Assembly (NCBI GenBank): GCA_902766215.1
Contig: CACXCV010000143.1
Location: 1 to 8,907, forward strand
Source: Oscillospiraceae bacterium
Lineage (GTDB): Bacteria > Bacillota > Clostridia > Oscillospirales > Oscillospiraceae
Direction: 5' to 3'
Length of the DNA stretch: 8,907 nucleotides
Part shown: positions 1 through 8,563 of the stretch, one piece after another
Layout: every line of letters starts with the position of its first letter
How positions within the stretch are numbered: position 1 is the first letter of the stretch
The notes under the pieces: generated by a model
Told to the model about the DNA's origin: nothing
Database searches by the model: none
The model's input: only the letters and a program-made list of their open reading frames with translations
Translations under genes and position numbers: made by a program

Positions 1-756
1 CGGGAGAAAGAGGTCCGCATCGGCCTTGTGGGCAAATATGTCCAGCTGCACGACGCCTATCTCTCGGTGGCAGAGGCGCTGCAGCATGCCGGCTACACGC
101 TCAACGCCCACGTGATCATCCAGTGGATCGACTCCGAAACCCTGACCGAGGCAACCTATCGGGACCAGCTGGCCGGCCTGGACGGCATCATCGTCCCCGG
201 CGGCTTCGGCGGCCGCGGCATCGACGGCATGATTCTTGCCGCCGCCTATGCCCGCGAAAACCGCGTGCCCTACTTCGGCATCTGTCTGGGCATGCAGATT
301 GCCGTCATCGAATTTGCCCGCGACGTGGCAGGGATTGCCGATGCTCACTCCGGCGAGTTCGACGAGCTGTGCCGGCACAAGGTCATCGACTTTATGCCCG
401 GGCAGAGCGAAGACATCGACAAGGGCGGCACGCTGCGCCTGGGCGCTTATCCCTGCGTGATTCAGCCGGGCACCACCATGGCCCGCTGCTATGGCGCCGA
501 GCGCATCTCCGAGCGCCATCGCCACCGCTATGAGTTCAACAACGACTATCGCCAGCAGCTGACCGAGGCCGGTCTGACGCTCTCGGGCCTGTCGCCGGAC
601 GGCCGCCTGGTCGAAACCGTCGAGCTGACCGACCGCCCGTTCTATGTGGGCGTGCAGTATCACCCGGAATTCAAATCCCGCCCTAACAAGGCTCACCCCC
701 TGTTCCGCGGCTTTGTGCAGGCGGCACTGGAAAAACAGGAAGGGAAGGATTGCTGA
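1..756 (+). CDS. pyrG: CTP synthase, C-terminal glutaminase domain (5' end outside window)
   Basis: CTP synthase aminates UTP to CTP using ATP and glutamine, the last step of pyrimidine nucleotide synthesis in the cytoplasm. Only the 3' part is here; the frame is open from base 1, so the GTG at 28 is an internal Val codon (VRIGLVGKYV), not a start. The visible 251 residues are the class I glutamine amidotransferase domain. They show the oxyanion region PGGFGGRG, the nucleophile elbow GICLGMQ (Cys codon 283-285), the family-typical GGTLRLGAY and RHRHRYEFNN segments, and the HPEF site (His codon 661-663, Glu 667-669) that completes the Cys-His-Glu triad. The N-terminal synthetase domain must lie upstream. 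The TGA at 754-756 is followed directly by the glmS ATG, so the two are probably translationally coupled. No residue needed for glutaminase activity looks lost. Identification is very secure. Confidence 0.97.
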   Translation, partial: REKEVRIGLVGKYVQLHDAYLSVAEALQHAGYTLNAHVIIQWIDSETLTEATYRDQLAGLDGIIVPGGFGGRGIDGMILAAAYARENRVPYFGICLGMQIAVIEFARDVAGIADAHSGEFDELCRHKVIDFMPGQSEDIDKGGTLRLGAYPCVIQPGTTMARCYGAERISERHRHRYEFNNDYRQQLTEAGLTLSGLSPDGRLVETVELTDRPFYVGVQYHPEFKSRPNKAHPLFRGFVQAALEKQEGKDC

Positions 757-2583
<1,827 letters not shown>

Positions 2584-2651
2584 CTCCCTGCGGCGTTGGT
2601 ATACCATCCCCTGCCGCAGGGCGGCAAACTTACTAAGGAAGGTGCTTTATA
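2584..2651 (+). promoter_or_regulatory. glmS-purA spacer with two alternative hairpins and a palindrome
   Basis: This is the only real gap in the window. Hairpin A pairs CCCTGCGGC (2586-2594) with GCCGCAGGG (2613-2621), a perfect 9-bp stem around an 18-nt loop. Hairpin B pairs TGCCGC (2612-2617) with GCGGCA (2621-2626), a perfect 6-bp stem with a 3-nt loop. The two share bases 2613-2617 and 2621, so they exclude each other. The loop of A contains TGGTATACCA (2597-2606), a perfect 10-bp DNA palindrome. No T-run follows either stem, so neither is a standard intrinsic terminator. The purA ribosome site AAGGAAGG (2635-2642) lies just downstream and is not directly covered by either stem. Possible roles are mRNA processing or stability, attenuation, or an operator at the palindrome. 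The structures are read from the bases; any function is inference. Confidence 0.4.
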
Positions 2652-3920
2652 ATGCTTACTGCAATTGTAGGAATCAACTGGGGCGACGAGGGCAAGGGCC
2701 GCATGGTGGACCTGCTCTCCTCCGACTATGACATCATCTGCCGCTATCAGGGCGGCAACAACGCCGGCCACACCGTAATCAACGACAAGGGCAAGTTTGT
2801 GCTGAACCTGCTGCCCTCCGGCATTCTGCGCGAAACCACCGTCAACGTGATGGGCAACGGCATGGTCATCGACCTGGAGCACCTGGTGGGCGAGATGAAG
2901 GCGCTGACAGACAAGGGCATTCACATCGGCCCCGACAACCTGAAAATCAGTGACAAGGCCATTATCTGCATGCCCTACCACAAGATGCAGGACATCATGG
3001 AGGAAGAGCGCCTGGCTGACAAAAAGTTTGGCTCAACCCGCCGCGGCATCGCCCCGGTCTATGCCGACAAGTATATGAAGAAGGGCATCCGCATGGAGGA
3101 CCTGCTCCACATGGACTCGCTCTATGGCAAGCTGCGCGACATTGTCGAGTGGAAGAACATCACCGTCACTGGCTATGGCCACGCCCCCGTGGATGTGGAC
3201 GCCATGATGGACTGGCTGAAGACCTATGGCAGCGTGGTGGCCCCCTTCGTCACCGATGTGTCCGGCTATCTGGCCGACGCGGCTGCCAGCGGCAAGAACA
3301 TCATGTTCGAGGCCCAGTTGGGCGCCCTGCGCGACATTGATTTCGGCATCTATCCCTACACCTCCTCGTCCACCACGCTGGCCGCCTATGCACCCATCGG
3401 CGCAGGCATCCCGGGCGCCCAGCTGAACAACACCATCGGCATCATGAAGGCCTATTCCACCTGCGTGGGCGAAGGCCCCTTCACGGTCGAGATGTTCGGC
3501 GACGAAGCCGAGCAGCTGCGCGCCGCCGGCGGCGAATACGGCGCGGCCACAGGCCGCCCCCGCCGCGTGGGTCCCTTCGACGTGCCCGCCTCGCGCTATG
3601 GCGTGCGGATGCAGGGCGCCAGCACCATCGCCCTGACCAAGCTGGACGTGCTGTCCTACCTTGACCGTATTCCCGTGTGCGTGGCCTATGAGATTGACGG
3701 CCAGCGGACCGCCGACTTTCCCACCGGCGAGCGGCTGAACCGCGCCAAGCCGGTCATCGAATATGTCGACGGCTTCGGCGATGTGTCGCAGTGCCGCAGC
3801 TATGACGACCTGCCCGAAAACGCCAAACGCTATATCAGCACTCTGGAACAGGCCGTGGGCTGCCGCATCGAGTATGTCTCGGTAGGCGCAGGCCGCGACG
3901 AGTATGTCAAAATCGACTGA
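2652..3920 (+). CDS. purA: adenylosuccinate synthetase, divergent clostridial type
   Basis: PurA joins IMP and aspartate using GTP to give adenylosuccinate, the first committed step to AMP. The 422 residues are near the family norm (E. coli 432). Seen in order: the P-loop-like NWGDEGKG with catalytic Asp12, NNAGHTV with catalytic His40, GNGMVID, STRRGIAPVYADK, FEAQLGALRDID (219-230), YPYTSSSTT, the IMP/aspartate loop AATGRPRR, TKLDVL (GTP base) and the C-terminal GAGRDEYV. Several signatures differ from the textbook forms: NWGDEGKG for QWGDEGKG, TRRGIAP for TGRGIGP, and FEAQLG for FEGAQG. These are probably clade traits, since the catalytic Asp and His and the overall frame are intact. The ATG has a good site, AAGGAAGG at 2635-2642. 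guaA follows after 14 nt, placing the two IMP branches side by side. The family call is secure; altered kinetics are speculation. Confidence 0.96.
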   Translation: MLTAIVGINWGDEGKGRMVDLLSSDYDIICRYQGGNNAGHTVINDKGKFVLNLLPSGILRETTVNVMGNGMVIDLEHLVGEMKALTDKGIHIGPDNLKISDKAIICMPYHKMQDIMEEERLADKKFGSTRRGIAPVYADKYMKKGIRMEDLLHMDSLYGKLRDIVEWKNITVTGYGHAPVDVDAMMDWLKTYGSVVAPFVTDVSGYLADAAASGKNIMFEAQLGALRDIDFGIYPYTSSSTTLAAYAPIGAGIPGAQLNNTIGIMKAYSTCVGEGPFTVEMFGDEAEQLRAAGGEYGAATGRPRRVGPFDVPASRYGVRMQGASTIALTKLDVLSYLDRIPVCVAYEIDGQRTADFPTGERLNRAKPVIEYVDGFGDVSQCRSYDDLPENAKRYISTLEQAVGCRIEYVSVGAGRDEYVKID

Positions 3921-3934
3921 TTGCGGAGGACGCC

Positions 3935-5464
3935 ATGGCTGCACAACAGGTTGTACTGATTCTTGACTTTGGCGGGCAGTATAAAGAGCTGATCGCCCGC
4001 CGGGTGCGCGAGTGCAATGTCTACTCCATCGTCAAGCCCGGCGATATCACACCCGACGAGATTCGGGCCATCCATCCCATCGGCATCATCCTCACCGGCG
4101 GACCGAACAGCGTATACAAAGACGACTCGCCCCACTGCGACAAGGCAATCTTCAGCATGGGCATCCCCGTGCTGGGCATCTGCTACGGCACGCAGCTGCT
4201 GGCCTGGTCGGTGGGCGGCACGGTGGCGCCCTGCGCCGCCGGCGAATATGGCAAGACCAGGATGCTGGTCAAGCCCTCGTCGCCGCTTTTTGCCGGAATG
4301 GCCGAGGAGCAGATCGGCCTTATGAGCCACACCGACCAGATCTCCGTCCTGCCGGAGGGCTTTGTCTCGGTAGCCGCTACCAAGGACTGCCCCAATGCCG
4401 CAGTGGAAAACCAGGCGCGCCAGCTCTATGGCATGCAGTTCCACCCTGAGGTGGAGAGCACGCCCAACGGCACGCAGATGATCCGCAACTTTCTCTATCG
4501 GGTCTGCGGCGCCGTCGGCGACTATAACCTGAAGGATCTGGAGCAGAAGCTGATTGAGGGCATCCGCAGCCAGGTGGGCCAGGCGCACGTGCTGCTGGGG
4601 CTCTCCGGCGGCGTGGATTCGTCAGTCTGCGCGGCGCTGCTGTCCAAGGCCATCCCCGGGCAGGTTCACTGCATCTTTGTCGATCACGGTCTGATGCGCA
4701 AAAACGAGGGCGACGAAGTGGAGCAGGCATTCAAAACCCGTGACCTGCACTTTATCCGCGTCAACGCGGGCGAGCGCTTTCTGTCCAGGCTGGCCGGCGT
4801 GACCGACCCCGAGCAGAAGCGCAAGATCATCGGAGCCGAGTTTGTCCGCGTGTTTGAAGAAGAGGCAGCCAAGCTGCCCAACGTCCGCTATCTGGCGCAG
4901 GGCACCATCTATCCCGACGTGATCGAGTCCGGCGGCAGCAAGGCCGCCACCATCAAGAGCCACCACAACGTGGGCGGCCTGCCGAAAAACATGAACTTTG
5001 CCGGCATTGTCGAGCCGCTGCGCAGCCTGTTCAAGGACGAGGTCCGCGCCCTGGGCCGCCAGCTGGGCCTGCCGGGCAAGTTTGTGGCGCGGCAGCCCTT
5101 CCCTGGCCCGGGGCTGAGCGTGCGCATCATGGGCGAGATTACACCCGAGAAGATTGCCATCCTGCAGGAGGCCGATGCTATCTTCCGCGAGGAGATTACC
5201 CGCCGCCGCATCAAGGCCGACCAGTACTTTGCCGTGCTGACCGACACGCGCTCGGTGGGCGTGGTGGGCGACTTCCGCACCTATGACTACACCGTGGCGC
5301 TGCGCGCCGTGCGCACCTCCGACTTTATGACCTGCGAATACGCCCCCATCTCCCACAAGGTGCTGGGGCTGGTGTCCTCGCGCATTGTCAACGAGGTAAA
5401 GGGCGCGGGCCGCGTGGTATACGACATCACCGGCAAGCCGCCGGCGACCATTGAATGGTCCTGA
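3935..5464 (+). CDS. guaA: GMP synthase (glutamine-hydrolysing)
   Basis: GuaA converts XMP to GMP with ATP and glutamine, the last step of guanine nucleotide synthesis. The 509 residues form the usual single-chain enzyme. The N-terminal class I glutaminase (about 1-195) opens VLILDFGGQY and has GICYGTQ (Cys83) and QFHPEVEST (His170, Glu172). An ATP pyrophosphatase domain follows, with the PP-loop SGGVDSS (224-230), FVDHGLMRK, YPDVIESGG and HHNVGGLPKNM. The C-terminal dimerization domain contains RQPFPGPGLSVR and ends KPPATIEWS, close to the standard terminus. The ATG is preceded by GGAGG at 3925-3929 with a 5-nt spacer. No guaB is visible, so XMP supply must be encoded elsewhere. dapF begins 16 nt downstream. 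Long open frames on the opposite strand here are high-GC shadows of this gene. Confidence 0.98.
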   Translation: MAAQQVVLILDFGGQYKELIARRVRECNVYSIVKPGDITPDEIRAIHPIGIILTGGPNSVYKDDSPHCDKAIFSMGIPVLGICYGTQLLAWSVGGTVAPCAAGEYGKTRMLVKPSSPLFAGMAEEQIGLMSHTDQISVLPEGFVSVAATKDCPNAAVENQARQLYGMQFHPEVESTPNGTQMIRNFLYRVCGAVGDYNLKDLEQKLIEGIRSQVGQAHVLLGLSGGVDSSVCAALLSKAIPGQVHCIFVDHGLMRKNEGDEVEQAFKTRDLHFIRVNAGERFLSRLAGVTDPEQKRKIIGAEFVRVFEEEAAKLPNVRYLAQGTIYPDVIESGGSKAATIKSHHNVGGLPKNMNFAGIVEPLRSLFKDEVRALGRQLGLPGKFVARQPFPGPGLSVRIMGEITPEKIAILQEADAIFREEITRRRIKADQYFAVLTDTRSVGVVGDFRTYDYTVALRAVRTSDFMTCEYAPISHKVLGLVSSRIVNEVKGAGRVVYDITGKPPATIEWS

Positions 5465-5469
5465 GGGAC

Positions 5470-5475
5470 AGGAGG
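5470..5475 (+). promoter_or_regulatory. ribosome binding site fixing the dapF GTG start
   Basis: AGGAGG sits 5 nt before GTG at 5481, just after the guaA stop (5462-5464). It decides between this GTG and the in-frame ATG at 5451, which lies inside guaA, has no comparable site and would add ten residues before the conserved KFTKMHGLGND start of DapF. Confidence 0.85.
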
Positions 5476-5480
5476 CACGT

Positions 5481-6278
5481 GTGAAATTCACCAAGATGCA
5501 CGGCCTGGGCAACGATTATCTCTATGTCTATGCTGACCGCCTGCCGGCCGACCCGGCCGGCATGGCGGTTCGGCTGTCCGACCGGCACTTTGGCGTCGGG
5601 TCCGACGGGATGATCTGGATTCTGCCCTCTGCCGCGGCGGACTTTCAGATGCGGATCTTCAACGCCGACGGCAGCGAGGCCAAAATGTGCGGCAACGGGA
5701 TCCGCTGCGTGGGAAAGTATGTCTATGACAAGCACCACACCGACCGCACCCGCCTGACCATTGAAACCCTGTCCGGGATAAAGACCCTTGCCCTTCTGGT
5801 GGATCACGGGGCCGTCCGGCAGGTCACGGTGGACATGGGCCGGGCTGTGGTCAGCCCGCCGCAGGCGCTGTCAGCCTGCGGGCAGCGCGTCCGCTGCGTC
5901 CCCGTGGATATGGGCAACCCCCACGCCGTGGTTTTCACCGACCGGGCCGAGGATGCGCCGCTGACCACCCTTGGCCCCGCGCTGGAGCGCCATCCGGCCT
6001 TCCCCGGCGGGGTCAACGTTGAGTTTGTCCAGGTGCTGTCCCCCACACGGCTGCGCATGCGCGTGTGGGAGCGGGGCAGCGGCGTGACCATGGCCTGCGG
6101 CACCGGGGCATGCGCTTCGGCGGCGGCGGCCGTTGCAGCCGGGCTATGCCCGCCGGATGAGGAGATCACCGTGGCGCTGGACGGCGGCGAGCTGCGCGTC
6201 CGGGTGTCCGGCAGCGGCGCGGTGACCATGACCGGCCCGGCCGAGACGATTTGTGAAGGAGAGACTATTGATGGCTAA
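5481..6278 (+). CDS. dapF: diaminopimelate epimerase
   Basis: DapF interconverts LL- and meso-diaminopimelate without a cofactor, using two cysteines as acid and base. meso-DAP is the precursor of lysine and a peptidoglycan cross-linking residue. The 265 residues, starting from GTG, are slightly shorter than the E. coli enzyme. Visible are the N-terminal KFTKMHGLGNDY with substrate-binding Asn11, FNADGSEAKMCGNGIRC with the first catalytic Cys70, the second-lobe VDMGNPHAVVF, and WERGSGVTMACGTGACA with the second catalytic Cys206 and the Glu-Arg pair of ERG that contacts substrate. Both halves of the pseudo-symmetric fold are therefore present. The motif has Val where E. coli has Glu in ERGAGET; that residue is not one of the catalytic cysteines. 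The last 8 nt overlap dapL, which encodes the preceding enzyme of the same pathway. Call very secure. Confidence 0.96.
   Translation: MKFTKMHGLGNDYLYVYADRLPADPAGMAVRLSDRHFGVGSDGMIWILPSAAADFQMRIFNADGSEAKMCGNGIRCVGKYVYDKHHTDRTRLTIETLSGIKTLALLVDHGAVRQVTVDMGRAVVSPPQALSACGQRVRCVPVDMGNPHAVVFTDRAEDAPLTTLGPALERHPAFPGGVNVEFVQVLSPTRLRMRVWERGSGVTMACGTGACASAAAAVAAGLCPPDEEITVALDGGELRVRVSGSGAVTMTGPAETICEGETIDG
6256..6263 (+). promoter_or_regulatory. ribosome binding site fixing the dapL ATG start
   Basis: AAGGAGAG within the end of dapF lies 7 nt before ATG at 6271. It argues against the in-frame GTG at 6253, which would place this purine run inside the coding sequence and add the residues MKERLL to the normal MAKPN start. 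Confidence 0.8.
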
Positions 6279-7467
6279 GCCAAACCTGCACTATGCCGAG
6301 CTGAAAAGCTCGTATCTGTTTTATCACATCGAGCAGCGGACCAACGCCTACCGGCAGGCACACCCCGGCGTGCCGCTGCTGCGGCTGGGCGCGGGCGACG
6401 TGACGCTGCCGCTGTGTCCCGCCGTGATCGAGGCGCTGCACAAGGCCGTGGACGACCAGGCGCACGGTGCAACTTTTCACGGCTATATGCCAGAATGCGG
6501 CGCCGGATTTCTCAAAGACGCCATCTGCTCGTATTACGCCGGCCGGGGGATTCCGTTACTGACAGACGAGGTGTTTATCACCACGGGCGCTGCCGATGAT
6601 CTGGGCAGCATCCTCGACCTGTTTTCCCAGGACAACACTGCATTGATTATAGAGCCGGCCTATCCCGCCTATGTGGACACCAACGTGATGGCCGGACACA
6701 AGCTGATCCACTTCCCTTCCAGCCGTGCGGACGGGTTTACCCCGCTGCCCGACGATGGAATCGAGGCGGATTTGATTTATATCTGCTCGCCCAATAATCC
6801 CACCGGCGCCGTGTATGACCGCGCCGGGCTGCAGGCCTGGGTGGACTATGCCAACCGCAAGGGCGCCGTCATCATTTTCGACGCCGCCTATGAGTCGTTC
6901 ATCGGGGAAGAGGGCGTCCCCCACAGCATTTTCGAGCTGGAGGGCAGCCGCAGCTGTGCCATCGAAATCTGCTCACTGTCCAAAACGGCGGGCTTTACCG
7001 GCACCCGCTGCGGCTATACCATTGTGCCGAAGGATCTGGAGCGCAGCGGCATGAACCTGCACAGCATGTGGGTGCGCAGCCGCACCACCAAGACCAACGG
7101 CGTGTCGTATATCGTGCAGCGCGGAGCCGAGGCCGTCTTTTCTCCTGCCGGCCAGCAGCAGATCCGCGAAAACATCGCCGTGTACAAGCGCAACGCCGCC
7201 GTGCTGATGCGTGCGCTGGACGCGTGCGGCATCTGGTACTGCGGCGGTAAAAACGCACCCTATCTGTGGATGAAGTGCCCCGGCGGCATGGGCAGCTGGG
7301 ACTGCTTTGACCTGCTGCTCAACCAAGCGCAGATTGTGGGCACGCCCGGCGAGGGCTTTGGCAGCTGCGGCGAGGGCTATTTCCGCCTGTCCTCCTTCGG
7401 CGCGGCGCAGGAGGTGGAAGAGGCGGCGGACCGGATAAAAAAGCTGTTTGGCAGTCAGGGGGCTTGA
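6271..7467 (+). CDS. dapL: LL-diaminopimelate aminotransferase
   Basis: DapL converts tetrahydrodipicolinate directly to LL-diaminopimelate with glutamate as amino donor, bypassing the succinylated or acetylated intermediates of other DAP routes. The 398 residues are a fold type I PLP aminotransferase. Seen are LRLGAGDVTLPL near the N-terminus, FHGYMPECG, ITTGAADDLG (cofactor phosphate region), SPNNPTG (173-179), FDAAYESFI with Asp204 and Tyr207, the Schiff-base Lys238 in SLSKTAGFTGTRCGY, NGVSYIVQRGAEAVF, NAPYLWMKCP, and GEGYFRLS with Arg372 for the substrate carboxylate. The wording GDVTLPL, AGFTGTRCGY and NGVSYIVQRGAEAVF is diagnostic for DapL rather than for AspC- or AlaA-type enzymes. It overlaps dapF by 8 nt, and carA starts one base after its stop. 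The pairing with dapF, the next step, supports the substrate assignment independently. Confidence 0.93.
   Translation: MAKPNLHYAELKSSYLFYHIEQRTNAYRQAHPGVPLLRLGAGDVTLPLCPAVIEALHKAVDDQAHGATFHGYMPECGAGFLKDAICSYYAGRGIPLLTDEVFITTGAADDLGSILDLFSQDNTALIIEPAYPAYVDTNVMAGHKLIHFPSSRADGFTPLPDDGIEADLIYICSPNNPTGAVYDRAGLQAWVDYANRKGAVIIFDAAYESFIGEEGVPHSIFELEGSRSCAIEICSLSKTAGFTGTRCGYTIVPKDLERSGMNLHSMWVRSRTTKTNGVSYIVQRGAEAVFSPAGQQQIRENIAVYKRNAAVLMRALDACGIWYCGGKNAPYLWMKCPGGMGSWDCFDLLLNQAQIVGTPGEGFGSCGEGYFRLSSFGAAQEVEEAADRIKKLFGSQGA
7457..7462 (+). promoter_or_regulatory. ribosome binding site fixing the carA ATG start
   Basis: AGGGGG at the end of dapL is 6 nt before ATG at 7469. It rules out the in-frame TTG at 7448, which would add MAVRGLE ahead of the normal CarA start and has no comparable site. 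Confidence 0.75.
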
Positions 7468-7468
7468 A

Positions 7469-8563
7469 ATGAAGACAATCGACAGAAAAATCGTACTGGA
7501 AGACGGCAGCGAATACTATGGCTATGGCTTTGGCAGCCGGGTGGACCGGGTGTGCGAAATCGTGTTCAACACCTCGATGGTGGGCTATCAGGAGATCGTC
7601 TCCGACCCGTCGTACACCGACCAGATGGTGGTCATGACCTATCCGCTCATCGGCAACTATGGCATCGCCGACGAGGATTTTGAATGCAAAAACCCCAGCA
7701 TCGGCGGCCTGATCGTCTGCGACTATAACGACATGCCCTCCAACTTCCGCGCCACCGAAACGCTGGCCGAGCTGCTGGAGGACAATGGGATCCCCGCCAT
7801 TGCCGGCGTGGACACCCGCAAGCTGACCCGGAGCATCCGCGACATCGGCTCGCGCCGGGTGCTGATCACCGCGCCCGACACGCCCATGGAGCAGGCGCTG
7901 GCCATCATCCGCGGCACCTCGGTCCCTCACGACGCCGTGTCGCGGGTCAGCTGCCGCAAACGCTGGTATTCGCGCACCTCCAACCCCCAGTTTCATGTGG
8001 TGGCCATCGACTGCGGCATAAAGCTGAACATCATCCGCAGCCTCAACCGGTTTCGCTGCAACGTGACCGTGGTGCCCTATGACACTCCGGCGGAGGAAAT
8101 CGAGTTTATGAAGCCTGACGGCATTTTTCTCTCCAACGGGCCGGGCGACCCGGAGGACGTGACCCCCGTGATCGAAACCGTGCGCCGCCTGCGGGGCAAA
8201 TATCCCATCTTCGGCATCTGCCTGGGCCACCAGATCATCTCGCTGGCCTATGGCGCGCACACCTATAAGCTGAAGTTCGGTCACCGCGGCGGCAACCACC
8301 CGGTGATGAACCTGGCCACCGGCCGGATTGAAATCACCTCGCAGAACCACAGCTATGCCGTGGACGAGAGCAGCATGGCCGGCACCGGTTTGTGCGTAAC
8401 GCACGTCAACCTGCTGGATCACACCGTGGAGGGCCTGCAGTGCCAGGCCGACCGGGTGTTCAGCGTGCAGTATCACCCCGAGAGCGCACCCGGCCCGCAG
8501 GACAGCAGCTATCTGTTTGAACAGTTTACCCAATCCATGAGGGAGGCGAAGGGTCATGCCTAA
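7469..8563 (+). CDS. carA: carbamoyl-phosphate synthase small (glutaminase) subunit
   Basis: CarA hydrolyses glutamine and channels the ammonia to CarB, which makes carbamoyl phosphate for pyrimidines and arginine. The 364 residues match family length (about 360-380). The N-terminal CarA-specific domain (about 1-165) shows LEDGSEYYGYGFG, EIVFNTSMVGYQEIVSDPSY, TYPLIGNYG and GVDTRKLTR. The class I glutaminase domain starts near residue 175 (FHVVAIDCGIK) and has LSNGPGDPEDV, the elbow GICLGHQ with Cys251, HRGGNHPV, TSQNHSYAVD and QYHPESAPGP with His336 and Glu338. The triad is complete. The first base after the dapL stop is skipped and the carA ATG begins, suggesting coupling. The end overlaps carB by 8 nt, normal for subunits needed in equal amounts. 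No pyrimidine attenuator, PyrR site or arginine operator is visible upstream, because dapL fills that space. Confidence 0.98.
   Translation: MKTIDRKIVLEDGSEYYGYGFGSRVDRVCEIVFNTSMVGYQEIVSDPSYTDQMVVMTYPLIGNYGIADEDFECKNPSIGGLIVCDYNDMPSNFRATETLAELLEDNGIPAIAGVDTRKLTRSIRDIGSRRVLITAPDTPMEQALAIIRGTSVPHDAVSRVSCRKRWYSRTSNPQFHVVAIDCGIKLNIIRSLNRFRCNVTVVPYDTPAEEIEFMKPDGIFLSNGPGDPEDVTPVIETVRRLRGKYPIFGICLGHQIISLAYGAHTYKLKFGHRGGNHPVMNLATGRIEITSQNHSYAVDESSMAGTGLCVTHVNLLDHTVEGLQCQADRVFSVQYHPESAPGPQDSSYLFEQFTQSMREAKGHA

Noticed and set aside
28..30. Start codon of a short class I amidotransferase gene at GTG 28
   Set aside because: The frame is open from base 1 and VRIGLVGKYV is the normal start of the CTP synthase glutaminase domain, so this is the inside of pyrG.
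2586..2630. Intrinsic terminator after glmS
   Set aside because: The stems are strong but are followed by CGGCAAACTTACT or AACTTACT, not a U-tract, so standard Rho-independent termination is unsupported.
2648..2653. Perfect TATAAT -10 box
   Set aside because: It overlaps the purA start codon, so transcripts from it would lack the start and ribosome site. No TTGACA-like -35 lies 17 nt upstream (CAAACT at 2625-2630).
3033..3944. 303-codon minus-strand open frame opposite purA
   Set aside because: Same GC-driven shadow effect; its composition (Gly, Ala, His, Val repeats) is typical of antisense frames.
5451..5480. Longer dapF start at the ATG inside guaA
   Set aside because: It would add ten non-conserved residues and lacks a ribosome site; AGGAGG is correctly spaced for GTG at 5481.
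4622..5512. 296-codon minus-strand open frame opposite guaA
   Set aside because: The guaA protein on the plus strand is fully conserved. The antisense product is low-complexity and matches no family I recognise.
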